Of a stretch of 22,596 bases of DNA, positions 21,956 through 22,596 are shown one piece after another. The notes beneath the pieces were generated by a model. The model saw nothing but the letters and a program-made list of their open reading frames with translations. It was not told the origin of the DNA and made no database searches. Source of the DNA: CAWFGW01 sp963815495 (GTDB taxonomy: Bacteria; Bacteroidota; Bacteroidia; Cytophagales; JAAEPT01); contig CAWFGW010000009.1 of the NCBI GenBank assembly GCA_963815495.1, positions 1-22,596 of the forward strand, given 5' to 3'. The position numbers and the translations under genes are program-made. The number at the start of each line of letters is the position of its first letter. Position 1 is the stretch's first letter.

Positions 21956-22596
21956 TGGCTCGAATTAAATATTACTACGATACAGAAAAATGTAAATATG
22001 TGCGTGTGAGGGTAAAAACCTCCGATGTACTGTTAAGCATTTTAGGTTTTACCTCGTTAGCATTTATTGCGGCAATAGTTGTATTGACCGTCTTATCTAA
22101 ATATTTCCCTACACCTAACGAAGCTTTTTTAAAAAAAGACAACCTTCAGTTAGAAGAAAACTTTGACATTATGCGCAATCGTGTTAGAGACATGGAGCAA
22201 ATGTTAGAAGTCTTAATTGATCGAGACGAAAATATATATAGAGCTGTAACAGGTGCTGACTCATTACCTTCAGCACTTAGGAACCCTGGTGTTGGAGGAT
22301 CTGTAAAATATCTCAATCTACTCAACAATGATTTAGATGGTAGCGAGATTATCGCCAAAAGTTTAACGGATGTTGAACGCTTAAAGCGAAAAATATACGT
22401 GCAAACTAAATCTTATGATGAAATTATTGCACTTGCGAAAAGAAAGGAAGAGATGCTCGCGAGTATACCTGCTATTCAACCAATATCTAACAAAGAACTT
22501 AAGCGACTTGCTTCAGGGTTTGGATTACGAATCCATCCGATTTACAAAGTAAAAAAAATGCATACGGGTGTCGACTTTTCTGCACCAATTGGTACA
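21955..22596 (+). CDS. M23-family metallopeptidase, 3' end beyond window
   Basis: The first 214 residues are visible and the frame remains open at the window end. The N-terminus MARIKYYYDTEKCKYVRVRV is the conserved cytosolic stretch of a Bacteroidota M23 group commonly found beside alaS. One membrane segment follows (about 25-48), then a helical, coiled-coil-prone linker (about 57-165), then the start of the LytM-type catalytic domain: SGFGLRIHPIYKVKKMHTGVDFSAPIGT, with zinc ligands H203 and D207. It is expected to be anchored in the inner membrane and to cut peptidoglycan cross-links or peptides, or activate such hydrolases, during growth or division. AGAAGGAAG ends 4 bases before the ATG, an unusually good ribosome-binding site for this phylum. 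The second catalytic HxH motif lies outside the window. Confidence 0.95.
   Translation, partial: MARIKYYYDTEKCKYVRVRVKTSDVLLSILGFTSLAFIAAIVVLTVLSKYFPTPNEAFLKKDNLQLEENFDIMRNRVRDMEQMLEVLIDRDENIYRAVTGADSLPSALRNPGVGGSVKYLNLLNNDLDGSEIIAKSLTDVERLKRKIYVQTKSYDEIIALAKRKEEMLASIPAIQPISNKELKRLASGFGLRIHPIYKVKKMHTGVDFSAPIGT

Noticed and set aside
1..22596. Mobile element, prophage, CRISPR array or defence island
   Set aside because: No transposase, integrase, phage, cas or restriction gene and no regularly spaced DNA repeats were seen; the only tandem repeats are the protein-level MORN units.

Overview
The window is a densely packed, AT-rich stretch of a bacterial chromosome, almost certainly from the phylum Bacteroidota and most likely the Flavobacteriia or a close relative. 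The evidence is the gene families: a lipidated TamA relative of the TamL type, a DUF4369/TlpA-like thioredoxin lipoprotein, a DUF6089-like outer-membrane protein, a YwqK/MORN-type secreted repeat protein, and an M23 peptidase divergent from alaS. Shine-Dalgarno sequences are mostly absent, and two promoter elements fit the Bacteroidota TTG / TAnnTTTG pattern. Oxygen-dependent HemF implies an aerobe. There is no plasmid, phage, IS element, CRISPR array, tRNA or rRNA gene, and no gap longer than about 165 bases.

Layout. (1) 1-6302, plus strand: a polytopic membrane protein cut by the window edge, a secreted MORN-type repeat protein, purC, a STAS-domain protein and ribonuclease Z. (2) 6299-7036, minus: a SPOUT/TrmH-type rRNA methyltransferase, convergent with rnz and divergent from the next block. 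(3) 7050-10907, plus: a TamL-like outer-membrane assembly lipoprotein, hemF and a PAP2 phosphatase. (4) 13575-10894, minus: a polyprenyl glycosylphosphotransferase that starts surface-glycan synthesis, riboflavin synthase and a LytTR response regulator, with junctions of 1 base or an ATGA overlap. (5) 13667-16543, plus: pcm, a DUF6089-like beta-barrel protein with a structured leader, a hotdog acyl-CoA thioesterase, and a 171-residue orphan that resembles the DNA polymerase III psi subunit. (6) 21791-16533, minus: alaS, gatB and a TlpA-like lipoprotein in one tight operon with a good promoter at 21926-21955. (7) 21955-22596, plus: the start of an M23 cell-wall peptidase.

The content is mainly housekeeping: tRNA charging and processing, purine, haem and riboflavin synthesis, and envelope biogenesis. 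The parts worth a second look are the psi-like orphan, the compact overlapping gene ends, the TTG-started TamL, and two intergenic regions with dyads placed on promoter elements. I see no obvious new defence or mobile system.
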